64,000 bases of DNA from Lepas anatifera (lineage: Eukaryota > Arthropoda > Thecostraca > Lepadidae). The DNA lies in NCBI GenBank assembly GCA_034440635.1, contig JAOTON010001059.1, positions 248,001-312,000 on the forward strand. Direction: 5' to 3'. Under the pieces are notes generated by a model that did not search any database, was not told the origin of the DNA, and saw only the letters and a list, made by a program, of their open reading frames with translations. Of the stretch, positions 33,656 to 44,600 are shown in pieces (positions within the stretch are counted from its first letter, which is position 1; the number at the start of each line of letters is the position of its first letter). Both the position numbers and the translations under genes were made by a program.

Positions 33656-34698
33656 TTAACCTGCGCCCCACCGGGGGTCCGGCGCCACCCTCGCCCCACC
33701 GGGGGCCATCGATGGCCCCTCTAACTCAGAAAATATAGGCGTTAGCGCAAATCTGCAAAGTGCAATAGAAAGCTCGAGTGAATTTAGTAAGAAATTACTT
33801 CACATCTTTCAGTGCTCAGGTCAATGGTTTGACCTCCAGAGGTCAAATTAGGTCAAGATCGGCTATTTTCATTCAAATATGCAATGATTAAGCAAACTGG
33901 ACATAACTCTTATGTCATTAGAGCTATTGAGGCCTGGTAAAGTACATTTGATAGGAAATTGCCAGTACTACTTTTTCCGCTATGTGAAACGTAAAGAAAC
34001 CCCCGCCAGTGGTTTGACCTCCAGAGGTCACCTCGTGACCTAATATGACCTGAGGTCACAAAAGGTCAAAAAGTGACCTTGCCGTATATCAAATGAAAGC
34101 CAGTGACAAGACAAACACGATGGTGTTTGTTTCACCGCTCTAGCTTAATTAGGTCAAAAGTTATTGTCAATATACTGTTTTTGACCTCTGGTGACCTTGG
34201 ATGACCTTGGAAAAGTCAAAGGGCAAATATGACCCCTGGGATCCGTGAAAGGGTGTCCAAAAACGCTGTTCTGAGCAGTCTGAGTATTTGCAATCATTTT
34301 TGTGGCTTTTATATCATGAAACAGGTTTTCCCCATGCTTTTCCAATGGGCGAGGTCGCCTCGTGACCTGACCTCAGGGCACGAAATCGAAAAATCCCGGA
34401 TATACACCTTGTAGACCCTGGAGGGGTCATAAAGTGTAAGAAGTTTCAAATCGATCGACTTTGAAATGTAGCTCTTACAGAGCTCTAAAGTTGAAGTGAA
34501 GTGACCTTGGTTGCCCTGGTCTGGTGACCTGACCTTGGGTGACCCGGGGTAAAAAATTTCAGGGATGATGGGAAAATGATGCAGTAAGAGGTAGAGTCCT
34601 CAACCGCGGTGCTGCGCCTCGTCGTTTTTCTGCTATCCCGGAAAAACCTTAGGGGGGCCATCGATGGCCACCCCCGGCCCCGGTGGGGCGAGGGTTAA
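33656..34698 (+). mobile_element. TTAA-bounded non-autonomous element, family Y (complete)
   Basis: The ends are TTAACCTGCGCCCCACCGGG and CCCCGGTGGGGCGAGGGTTAA-type sequence, with TTAA at 33656-33659 and 34695-34698. GGCCATCGATGGCC palindromes lie inside both ends. The middle has repeated TGACCTCCAGAGGTCA (a palindromic pair of half-sites), TGACCTCTGG and CCTTGGATGACCTTGG. It is 1043 bp with no coding capacity. It is the best reference copy of this family in the window. Confidence 0.8.
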
Positions 34699-34867
34699 CC
34701 TGCGGTGCTATCGCCTGCGTCGGCAGCGTCATCGCCGGCTACGTTGGCGAACGCCGCGGCCTCCCCAGGAAATCACCTGATGCTCGCTTCGCTCGCATGT
34801 CTGCGAGCTTCGCTCGCCGCCTGTCCCGATTCTCTAGCCTTTCCCCTCTTCTCTCCCCATTGGACTT

Positions 34868-34992
34868 TCACGGGCTTTAAATATTGCATCTCTACTTGGT
34901 GTTCATACGCCCGCTTCCGCCCACTTCTGCCAGCTACTGCGCGGCCGGCAGCCGTGCGCCCGCCCGATCTACGCTGGGTATTGGAAATCAAG
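34868..34992 (+). promoter_or_regulatory. Possible core promoter and first exon with splice donor
   Basis: A TTTAAATA box (about 34878) is followed by GC-rich, CpG-containing sequence and then by ATCAAG|GTAAGT at 34992/34993, a perfect consensus 5' splice site. The arrangement fits a short 5' exon. A 111-codon open frame across it has no domain. No downstream exon could be connected. The call is an inference from signals only. Confidence 0.3.
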
Positions 34993-35888
34993 GTAAGTTG
35001 CTGCATTCTACTTTTGAGTCGCCGATATGTTATAGAGTGAGTCCTGCTGATTAAAGTGGTACCACGTTTTCATTGGAAATATTTATATTAACGTGCCACT
35101 ATATGCAAAGTTCTTCTCAATCCGGGATGAGCCTAAAATTTTAATAACATAAGTGCGATTTACCTCACTGGTTCCTTCGGACTTTTGAAGGACAGAATGT
35201 CCGATTGCTTCCTTTTCATATCTAGATAAACCTAATTGTGAAATAATACCGATAAATCACGGCTCATCCACTTCAACAATAAGAACCGTGGCCTAACCTG
35301 AAACAAACAAATTCAAACATCCCACGCCGGCTTTTTGAAAGAGAGCGCAGAGTTAGTATTGTTCAAAGATACCTTTATTCAAATTTTTATCATACTGCTG
35401 CCGAAACTTGACATTTGGTTGGTGAATGGACGATCGATATACATCGTCAGCTAATCATTGGCGGACGCAGGGGGGCATTCCGGCCATGCCCCCCCAAGGC
35501 GCTGGAAAAGGGCCAAACTATCCTTTGGCCCCCCTCCCCAAACGCCGGAGAAATTTTTGAAAAAAGGTGTTCACACTATGTCTGTAGAGTAAAACAATCT
35601 TCGCTCCCACCCCCCCTCCAGAGCGATCATGTACTTGGAGAGGTAGCTTATACTAGGTCTGTCGAGCACTGAAAAAATGTGTTTACACTAGGTCTGTAGA
35701 GCAAAAAATATTCGTTCCCCCCCAGGAGGAGAGGCAGACATGTGTTTGGCCCCTCTCCAAAAAAAACTCGGGCTAATCTTAAATAAGACGTCCAATTTCC
35801 CGAAAGATTTTCTATAGAAATGATACATTTTCAGGATCAGCAAGACACCCTCTTTCCTTTCAGTGAGGCCCCGTAGCGCCATTCCCAC
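34993..35888. other. Unassigned sequence with a GGCGGA-type element relic
   Basis: No gene is recognised. From 35458 (CATTGGCGGACGCAGGGGGG) to about 35760, C/G-run-rich text with a repeated CACTATGTCTGTAGAGTA-like motif (35574, 35684) resembles the interior of the GGCGGATCC elements. The matching right terminus is not clear. Confidence 0.4.
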
Positions 35889-37589
35889 TTAACACGCGCA
35901 TTGACGGGGGCGGGTACCCGCCCCCCTCGGGTTTTTCGGCGATAGTAGAAAAACGGCGGCGCGTAACGCCGCCGTACTTGGTATACCTTTTCCCTCATCA
36001 TTTTTACAACTTCTGTGAAAATTTTAAGGTTAGGTCATCTCAGGTCAGGTCACCAGTACAGGTCAAGTGACCCGACCTCAAAAAAAGTTTAAGATAGCAT
36101 AAGTCGGAGCAGGGTGAACTTATCCGATTGAAACTCGTATCACATAATGGCCCCACCGAGTTCTCTAACATATGTTCCGGTATTTTTGATATTGATGACC
36201 TAAGGTCAGGTACGAGGCATGACCTCTCCATTGGAAATACATGGGAAAAATGTTTTTTACGGAATAACTCAGTAACGGATGGTGATAGAGCATTTATTTT
36301 AGCTGCATTAGATTCGCCTGGGCTGTGCGGTTCTAATGATATGAATTTAATATAATTTGACCCTGACCTGACCTCAGGTCAGGTCAAATCCTCGATTTGA
36401 CTTAGCAAGGTCAAATTATATATCATTCGATTCGGCTTGCTAAGAGGATTCATATAGTTTAAGTCGTTTTGCTCTATCTTTACTTGTTCAGATGTAATGC
36501 CCGAAAAACTGAATTTTACATGTTATCCCTATGCCCTAGTGAAAAAATCCCATGGGATCATGGAAAATTCCCATGGGACTGACCTGTCCCATGGGACAAT
36601 TCCATGGGATTTCATCGTCCCATGGGACTTTCCCCTGGGATTTCCAGGGGATTTCACTGTCCCATGGGACGTCGATGGGATTTTCTGTCCCATGGGACTG
36701 TCTCCACGGGATATCGACGGGACTTGTTTGTCCCATGGGACTTTCCCCTACTATTTCCATGGCAACAGAAATGTCTCCTCACCCTCCCTCCTGGCATGCG
36801 AGAATTGGTGTCTTGTGGTAAGAAACCCATCCCCCACCCCCTACCCAAAATATTATTGGAACAATTTTGGTGACCATCCATGCCTGACATCTGGCCCATT
36901 GTCAGAACCAGGGTATGTCCGGGCCGAATGCTCCCCTACAAAGAGAAAACCTGGATCCGACATTACAAGTTCCTGTTAATAACACCATGGTCTCCACACT
37001 TGAAATACTAAAACCGAACCTAATTCACCAAACCGAGCTCATTACGGCCTTCGGGGTACTGCCAGATAGATTTTCATCTCTAGTTGGGTTTTGAAGTGAG
37101 ACAACAGCAATTTGCATCAATCAGTATCAGCTGACTGCGCCTGCCCAGCTTCGCAGCCGACGGTCCCGGCCTGAGTATTGTGTGTACTGCTATGACTCCC
37201 TCCACCATTGCCGCAATTGCCGCCGCATCCAAACCAAACATGGCCGATTTAAAACAAAGGCCAATAATTTCCTTTACTTTACCTTTCTTTGGGCCTCTTC
37301 AGATGAATTTTATTTATCGAGAATGTATATTAATTTAATTTTAACAGTTATTTAGGGTATTTTTATGTATATTTTATATTTTAGTAGGTAAAGTAGTCTT
37401 TCAAGACAGAGATTCCTTCGATTGGTGAAAGTATTTTGCAAAATTGGCAGCACCCCTCTTCCTTCAACCGTTGCGAAAATCGGTTTGATTTGATATTTGA
37501 AATCCCAGTTGGATTTTCGTGTGGTTAGTGCTCGTTATTTCTAAAAGGTCACTGTTCGAAATTATTGGTATTTTGAGGGATCGGAACTG

Positions 37590-38859
37590 ATGAGTCAAGC
37601 TTCAAACCAGAGTGCTGTCGTGGAATGGCTGGAAAACCCGCCTTCATTTTCGGTACTACCCGTGAAGTTTATCAAAGAAGGTCTTGGTGGTCTATCGCTT
37701 GGTGCTCGGGTGGAAGCGAAACATGGGAAACGGTGGTTTCCTGCAGTTCTAAGAGCTCAAGGTACGTGGTACGTCTTTTCCATTTGATGTCAATTTTTTG
37801 TTCTTCTTTTCCAGCTTATTAGCCTTTTAGCACAAATATACTTAGGTAGGTACATATTCAATTACCTGCTACCAAACAGGTATGTTCATTCAGACATTTA
37901 TACTTCCTTCATTTCTTTGCTTGTTTTCAAGGTCGAGACACAGCCGCTTTAACAGCGCTCTGGGGAGTACTGTATCCTCAATACCTAGCATGGAGCAGCT
38001 TTGGTCATGCAGTGGTTTCAATGGCCCAAGCTGAGCTGCACTTGATAGTCACAGATGCAAGCTCCCCAAGTCAATAAACGTTCTTGCGGCAATTAATTTT
38101 GACCATGAGAGCCGGCTGTCTGAAATAAGCTAAATCAAACCAGAAACATCTGGGATTTATTTTCAACAAAATGTGAGGAATCCAAAGTGATTTCACACCC
38201 TGGTGTTTGGTCTGTTTTTTTTTGCCTTTATCCTACTCAATTTTGAGCCCTCACCTTAGGGAAGAATGATTTTACCCAAGGCCCCTGCCTCTGCTTTTTG
38301 CCATATGGTTCTGATGCTGTTTATGTATATGTGTGTAGTGTCGCAACCTTGAACGATCCGATTAAAATGTGGAATAAAGTAACAACATGATTATCCACAC
38401 CATCAGCAACAAGAACACACAATCACATGCTAACACTACCGAGTTCAAGACTGAACTGATTTTGCTAACCCTTGGTAATTCTGACATCAACTCTTTAGGC
38501 AAATCCTTCCTTTAGCTTAACACAATAGATGCCAGAAGCAACCGGAACAAAACCTCTAAATAACATTAGGAAATTATAACTCTCCAGATACTACAATGTG
38601 CATGTATATTTGCACTTAATTTATTTTCTGCAACCTGAGGGACTAACTTCTGCTCCGTGCTTGATACAAACCAGGCACTGCATCTGAGATGGAGCGCAAG
38701 ATGAAGGAGATAGAGGCTGAGAGTTCGGACAGCACTGACTTCTCTGGCAGTGAGACTGAAGATGACCATGTCTCGTATGGCAAAGGTCATAGAGTGAAGC
38801 AGGTCAGAAAGTTTCTGGACTTCGAGGTGGAGAGCCTGAGAAAATCTCCGGATGCCAAG
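37590..38859 (+). CDS. Putative spliced gene fragment carried by the 3.1 kb element (Tudor/Agenet-like start)
   Basis: Exon 1 (37590-37761) encodes 57 residues ending LGARVEAKHGKRWFPAVLRAQ and stops at CAAG|GTACGT, phase 1. The pattern GxxVEAKxxxxWxPAxV resembles the first strands of Tudor/Agenet-type folds, on short evidence. Two acceptors fit this phase. One is TTTTCAAG|GT at 37931/37932, continuing to a stop at 38077. The other is ACCAG|GC at 38674/38675, which gives TASEMERKMKEIEAESSDS…, an acidic and lysine-rich segment ending at AAG|GTAAGG (38859/38860). A further acceptor, CCTCAG, lies at 39032. The exon-intron grammar is visible; function and expression are unknown. It may be a captured host gene or the element's own gene. 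Confidence 0.4.
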
Positions 38860-39418
38860 GTAAGGATTGAAAACAATAATACCAAGTCTCTGCATGTCTG
38901 AGCTTGATGCCTCAGCTAATTAAGTAAATATTAAGGGTTGATAATTAATTAAATATTAAGTAAAAATAAGGGTTGATTATGAATTATATTGTCTATTCTT
39001 GGATGATGAACTAACACATTTGCCTGTCCTCAGATTTCGTCCGAAAAAAGACGGGACTTGAATATGGGAAGACAAAGGAAATCCTCCGCAGAAAAATTCA
39101 TGACGAGCAGAAGATGTTAAAAAGAAGTGAAGGGCGGAGTGAAGTGAACCAGTAGTGCGTAGTGAGAGAAAACCAAAGGATTTAACTGAATCTAATATAG
39201 TTGAATCTGAAAACCAAAAGTCTTTAGTTCTGACGTCTTAGTGATGATGCTTTCAGGACCGGCGTAGAGATGCTGTCGAATTTATGGCGAACAGTCTTCT
39301 AGAATTGGCATTGAAACCCCTCTTGGACTGGCTGGTTTTCCTTGGGTCCTGCATGGTATTTCCATGGGACCAGCGCAGAGTTTCTATGTGAATCCCATGG
39401 ATCAGCGCATGGGATTCC

Positions 39419-39585
39419 CATGGGAATGCGCATGGAATTATCATGGGAATGCGCATGGGATTCTCATGGGAATGCGCATGGGATTCTCATGGGAATGCGC
39501 ATGGGATTCCCATGGGAATGCGCATGGGATTCCCATGGGAATGTGCATGGGATTCCCATGGGAATGCGCATGGGATTCCCATGCA
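39419..39585 (+). repeat. 23-bp minisatellite in the right subterminal region
   Basis: ATGGGAATGCGCATGGGATT plus three more bases repeats about seven times at 23-bp spacing (for example starts at 39489, 39512 and 39535). Every unit contains CCATGGG-type and GCGCAT palindromic cores. Because 23 is not a multiple of three and stops are absent, several frames stay open by chance. Confidence 0.85.
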
Positions 39586-39870
39586 AATCCCTGTTTCACT
39601 TTCGTATGGGATTGTCCCATGCATTTTTCATGGGACAGTCCCATGGGATTTTTTCACTAGGGTGACGGGCATGTTTTGACCTCTCGTGACCTTAAATGTG
39701 ACCTGACAAAAAAATGGTTCAAATGTTTTCAAAGGAGAAGTCGATGGGCAGCCCAACGCCGTTTACCGTTTTTCGCTACCTACCGTGGTTCTCGAGATCT
39801 TAGGGGGGCGGGTACCCGCCCCCCCCGTCAATGCGAAGGTGGCTTAGACCCCCGTCAATGCGCGTGTTAA

Positions 39871-40108
39871 ACCCCGATTTTCAGCACTTACTTAACCTGA
39901 ACGTCGTAATCGCGCGCCGTTCATCGCCGTACGTAAACAAAACACCGAAGACAATGGCAGCTGATCGTCAGTCAACTTATGGAAACCATCAGCTGACTGA
40001 TCATCAGCCAACTGACGATTGGTACCTTTGTACCAGAGGTAAACACCGTTGTGAAAGCGTATCAAATCTTGGCTCGGTGCGCCGGCCGGCTCGCTACATC
40101 GAGGCACG
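39871..40108. other. Unassigned sequence before the TTAGG array
   Basis: No gene is seen. Overlapping short frames on both strands lack domains. The repeat array starts abruptly after CGAGGCAC. Confidence 0.4.
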
Positions 40109-40329
40109 GTTAGGTTAGGTTAGGTTAGGTTAGGTTAGGTTAGGTTAGGTTAGGTTAGGTTAGGTTAGGTTAGGTTAGGTTAGGTTAGGTTAGGTTAGGT
40201 TAGGTTAGGTTAGGTTAGGTTAGGTTAGGTTAGGTTAGGTTAGGTTAGGTTAGGTTAGGTTAGGTTAGGTTAGGTTAGGTTAGGTTAGGTTAGGTTAGGA
40301 TAGGATAGGATAGGATAGGATAGGATAGG
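40109..40329 (+). repeat. Interstitial (TTAGG)n array, left part
   Basis: About 190 bp of perfect GGTTA pentamers is followed by TAGGA variants (40299-40329). TTAGG is the ancestral arthropod telomere repeat. The array is internal, flanked by non-telomeric DNA, and continues in the same orientation at 54944-55199 beyond the palindromic unit. Confidence 0.95.
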
Positions 40330-40489
40330 ATGTCCGTGATAATAGCAACGTATTCGTATTCGTATTCAAATACGTATTCGCGTCCCCTCCGATTTTGCTA
40401 AAATTTTGCATGGACACTGCTATGCAAGTCCCTAGTAACCCCTAAAGTCATTCATGTTCACAACTAACGGTTTGACCTCCAGAGGTCAC

Positions 40490-41050
40490 CAAAATATAAA
40501 GCTCGAAAATCTGGCGAACCCTACAATTTTAAGACAAAAAGAGCTAGAAGTGTCATTTCTGCTCTAGTACTTTCCATTGACACCAAAGATGATTCACAAT
40601 TAACACATACTTCGTTAAACTCCAGCCCCTGGCTTTGAATTCAAAATTCAATTTCAAAAGCCGCCCTGTCAAAAAGCGTGGCGAACCCTAAATCAACGCT
40701 TTATTACATACTTATCATCGGTTTTTTAGTTTTCAAGCGCGGCCATCGCAGTCAGCATCATTAAAAAAAATAAACAACCATTAAATATATTATTTCCGCT
40801 CTAGGCGTACATTTTATGTAAGAATGACCGTTTTACAAAAATGCTTGCGAACCCTGCCATTCCTACCTTAATCTGTTAAGATATAAAACAGTTCCACATC
40901 GAATTTACTCATATATCATAGATAATTCACAAAAAAACCCGACACCTTCAACTGTCCTAGTTTAGCCAGCATCAACAAAACACGTTTATTCCAATGATAA
41001 AAACTTCCATCGGCAACATTCAACGTCCTCCAAGCCCCGCCCACCGAAGG
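40490..41050 (+). repeat. Diverged satellite monomers in the outer left arm
   Basis: GCGAACCCT anchors at about 40512, 40681 and 40848 (spacing near 168 bp), with GATTCACAA motifs between them, show old relatives of the inner satellite. The same anchors appear inverted at about 54410, 54590 and 54755 in the right arm. Confidence 0.65.
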
Positions 41051-41237
41051 CGGGGCTTAAAGCAAGCAGACCATTTACCAGCCACACAGCTCGTTTACCA
41101 TAAGAGATGCAAATCAATCATAATAGGAGCTATGACTACCTGGCTTGCTGAAATGGTGGTTCAAAGGGACATAGGAGGCCCCACCCCCAAATATCAGAGC
41201 GCACATAGTTTATGCATAGCAGTAAGCTGCTCAGAGG

Positions 41238-41592
41238 CATAGGCGGATCCAGGATAGCGCAACGGGGGGAGGGGGGAGGCAGTGGCGGATCTAGCCGGTC
41301 GCTTTGGGAGGGGCAAACCAAAATCAAAAAGCAAAAACAAAACGTCACGGGGGTGAAAGATATTGGCTTAAGATACTTTTTCCTATCCAAGGCCCAATAT
41401 TCACAATGAACTTCACTGGTTCTGCCTGAAGCTGAGAGTTGAAGCACCAAAGTCTTGCTTATAGGTAAACTAAAAAAGGAGTCGGGGCAAAAGCGAGGTC
41501 GACCACTTTGGAGGGGCAAAACATAGTTTGGCCCCGAGCTTTTCCGTTTGGGGGGCAAATATCTTTTTGCCCCCTTCCTGGATCCGCCACTG
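41238..41592. mobile_element. Nested GGCGGATCC-type elements, left arm
   Basis: CATAGGCGGATCCAGG at 41238 is followed by an inner element, CAGTGGCGGATCTAG to GATCCGCCACTG (41280-41592). The reverse arrangement is present at 53676-54032. Both insertions were therefore present before the arms were copied or homogenised. Confidence 0.7.
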
Positions 41593-41699
41593 GGCGGGAG
41601 GGGGGTAACTTAACAGGGAGGGAGCTTTTCTGACCAAGGGGGTGGTAATTTTGACCGGAAAAAACTAACAAGTTGGCATAAAATTAAGGAAAAAACAAT

Positions 41700-44600
41700 T
41701 GTTTGAATAAACTTACGGCGAACCCTACAATGTATCTGTATTCAAGGATTTGGGTGCTTTTTCATCACTGGTACCTTTGAAAGTTTTAAAAGACCATTCA
41801 CAAAATTATTATTTTTCTCTTCTGATCCATTAAAATTAACACCGAGTGGCCAAACAAAAACTAAAAACACAATTTTTTCCCTAAGTTCACTGCGAACCCT
41901 ACAACTTATTTGTTTGCTAGAGTATGGCTATTTCTTTAGCACTGATATGTTAAGAAAACCTTAAAGACGATTCACAAAAATAGTATTTTTGTCTGCTGAC
42001 CCGTTGAGTGTAACACTAAGTGGAAAAATGAAAATTAAGAGGAAAAAAGGTTTTTACCTATATTCACGGCGAACCCTGCAACATATTTTATCCTATACCA
42101 TAATTGTTTTTTTTAGTCACTCATGACTTAGAAATACTTCAAACACTATTTAAAAATTTGGCTTTTGAGTGCTGATGCGTTAAGTATACTTAACAGCGGC
42201 AAAACCTCACTTAGACAAAATCAACGTTTTCAACTGTAGTTGGCAAAAAACCCTACAACTGATTTATTTGCAAGGATATAGCTATTTCTCTAGCACTGAT
42301 GGCTTAAAAAATCATTAAAAGTGATTCACAAAATTTTGTTTTTGTCTGCTGACCAGTTGAGGGTGACACTGAGTGGCAAAACAAAAATTAAGGAAGAAAC
42401 AATTGTTTGCCTAAATTTACGGCGAACCCTACAACTTATTTGTTTTCGACGATGTAGGTGTTTTTCATCACTGGTACCTTTGCAAATTTAAAAAGACCAT
42501 TCACAAAAATACTATTTTTGTCTGCTGACCCATTGAGTGTAATACTGAGTGGCAAAACAAAATTAAGGAAACAACAATTGTTTGCCTAAATTTACGGCAA
42601 ACCCTACAAGTTATTTGTTTTCAAGGATGTAGGCGTTTTTTTTCATCACTGGAACTTATGGAAGTTTAAAAGACCCATTCACAAAAATATTATTCTTCTC
42701 TGATGACCAATTAAAAATAACATCGAGTGGCTAAACGAAAACTTAGCAAAACACTTTTTTTTTACCCGAACCGACGGCGAACCCTACAACTTATTTGTTT
42801 GCTAGGGTACGGATATTTCTTTAGCACTGACATGTTAAAAAAACCTTAACGACAATTCACAAAAATAGTATTTTTGTCTGCTGACCCCTTGAGTGTAACA
42901 CTGAGTGGCAAAACGAAAATTAAGAAAAAAAAGTTTTTACCTGTCTTCACGGCGAACCCTACAACTTATTTGTTTGCTAGGGTACGGCTATTTCTTAAGC
43001 ACTGACATGTTACGAAAACCTTAAAGACGATTCACAAAAATAGTATTTTTGTCTGCTGACCCTTTGAGTGTAACACTGAGTGCCAAAACAAAAATTAAGA
43101 GGGAAAAGGGTTTTTACCTTTTCCACGTCAAACGCTACAACTTATTTGTTTGCTAGGGTACGGCTATTTCTTTAGCACTGACATGTTAAGAAAACCTTAA
43201 AGACGATTCACAAAAATAGTATTTTTGTCTGCTGACCCGTTGAGTGTAGCACTGAGTGGGAAAACAAAAACTAAGGGAAAAATAATTGTTTACCCGAACT
43301 CACGGCGAACCCTACAACTTATTTGTTTGCTAAGGTATGGCTATTTCTTTAGCACTGATATATTAAGAAAACCTTAAAGACGATTCACAAAAATAGTATT
43401 CTTGTCTGCTGACCCCTGAGTGTAACACTAAGTGGCAAAACGAAAATTAAGAGGAAAAAGGGTTTTTACATGTCTTAACGGCGAACCCTACAACTTATTT
43501 GTTTTCAAGGATGTTGGCGTTTTTTCATCACTGGTACCTTTGGAAGTTTAAAAGACCATTCAAAAAATATTATTTTTCTCTGATGCCCATTAAAAGTAAC
43601 ACCGAGTGGTCAAACGAGAACTAAGCAAAACACAGTTGTTTTACCCGAACTCACGGCGAACCCTACAACTTATTTGTTTGCTAGGGTACGGCTATTTCTT
43701 TAGCACTGACATGTTAAAAAAACCTTAAAGACGATTCACAAAAATAGTATTTTTGTCTGCTGACCCGTTGAGTGTAACACTGAGTGCCAAAACGAAAAAT
43801 AAGAGGAAAAAGGGTTTTTACCTGTCTCCACGGCGAACCCTACAACTTATTTGTTTGCTATGGTACGACTATTTCTTTAGCACTGACATGTTAAGCAAAC
43901 CTTAAAGACGATTCACAAAAAAAGTATTTTTGTCTGCTGACCCGTTCAGTGTAGCACTGAGTGGCAAAACAAAAACTAAGGGAAAAATAATTGTTCACCC
44001 GAACTCACGGCGAACCCTACAAATTATTTGTTTGCTATGGTATGGCTATTTCTTTAGCACTGACGTGTTAAGAGAACCTTAACACGCGCATTGACGGGGG
44101 TCTGAGCCACCTTCGCATTGACGGGGGCGGGTACCCGCCCCCCTAAGATCTCGAGAACCACGGTAGGTAGCGAAAAACGGTAAACGGCGTTAGGCTGCCC
44201 ATCCACTTCTCCATCGAAAACATTTGAACCATTTTTTTGTCAGGTCACATTTAAGGTCACGAGAGGTCAAAACATGCCCGTCATAGGGATAACATGTAAA
44301 TTCAGTTTTTCGGCCATTACATCTGAATAAGTAAAGATAGAGCAAAACGACTTGAACTATATGAATCCTCTTAGCAAGCCGAATCGAATGATATATAATT
44401 TGACCTCGATAGGTGAAATCAAGGATTTGACCTGACCTGAGGTCAGGTCAGGGTCAAATTATATAAAATGCATATCATTAGAACCGCAAAGCCTAGGCGA
44501 GTCTAATGCAGCTAAAATAAATGCTCTATCACCATCCGTTACTGAGTTATTCCGTAAAAACCATTTTTCCCATGTATTTCCAATGGAGAGGTCATGCCTC

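Larger units (their letters stand above)
36534..39662 (+). mobile_element. 3.1 kb terminal-inverted-repeat element with CCCATGGG subterminal repeats
   Basis: The first 24 bases, beginning CCCTAGTGAAAAAATCCC, are perfectly repeated in inverse at the right end. TG on both sides (36532-36533, 39663-39664) is the target duplication inferred by comparison with intact family X copies. About 220 bp inside the left end and 300 bp inside the right end are filled with CCCATGGG-centred repeats in both orientations. Clustered subterminal repeats resemble the transposase-binding regions of CACTA/EnSpm elements, but the class is not proven. The middle carries a putative spliced gene fragment rather than a recognisable transposase. 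Confidence 0.7.
35889..39870 (+). mobile_element. TTAA-bounded non-autonomous element, family X (copy 3, interrupted)
   Basis: Left TTAACACGCGCATTGACG and right CGTCAATGCGCGTGTTAA bound a family X copy. After removal of the insertion at 36534-39662 and its 2-bp duplication it is about 851 bp, the normal length. The break falls in TTATCCCTATG/ACGGGCATG, which is intact in the copies at 24069 and 56475. Confidence 0.85.

Noticed and set aside
34705..35040. A 111-codon protein
   Set aside because: It is Ala/Ser/Pro-rich low-complexity translation of GC-rich DNA, with overlapping frames on both strands and a splice donor in the middle.
35415..35900. A complete GGCGGATCC-type element
   Set aside because: Only a left-end-like GGCGGACGCAGG is seen. 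I could not find a matching right end or target duplication.
39419..39585. CRISPR-like array of 23-bp repeats
   Set aside because: The units are contiguous with no unique spacers, and the setting is a eukaryotic transposon end. It is a minisatellite.
39342..39665. Overlapping open frames of about 65-107 codons in several frames
   Set aside because: The frames stay open only because a 23-bp repeat without stop codons cycles through all frames. The Met/Gly/His-rich peptides are not a protein family.
40109..40329. A true chromosome end (telomere)
   Set aside because: The TTAGG array is short, flanked by other DNA on both sides, and resumes in the same orientation at 54944. It is internal.
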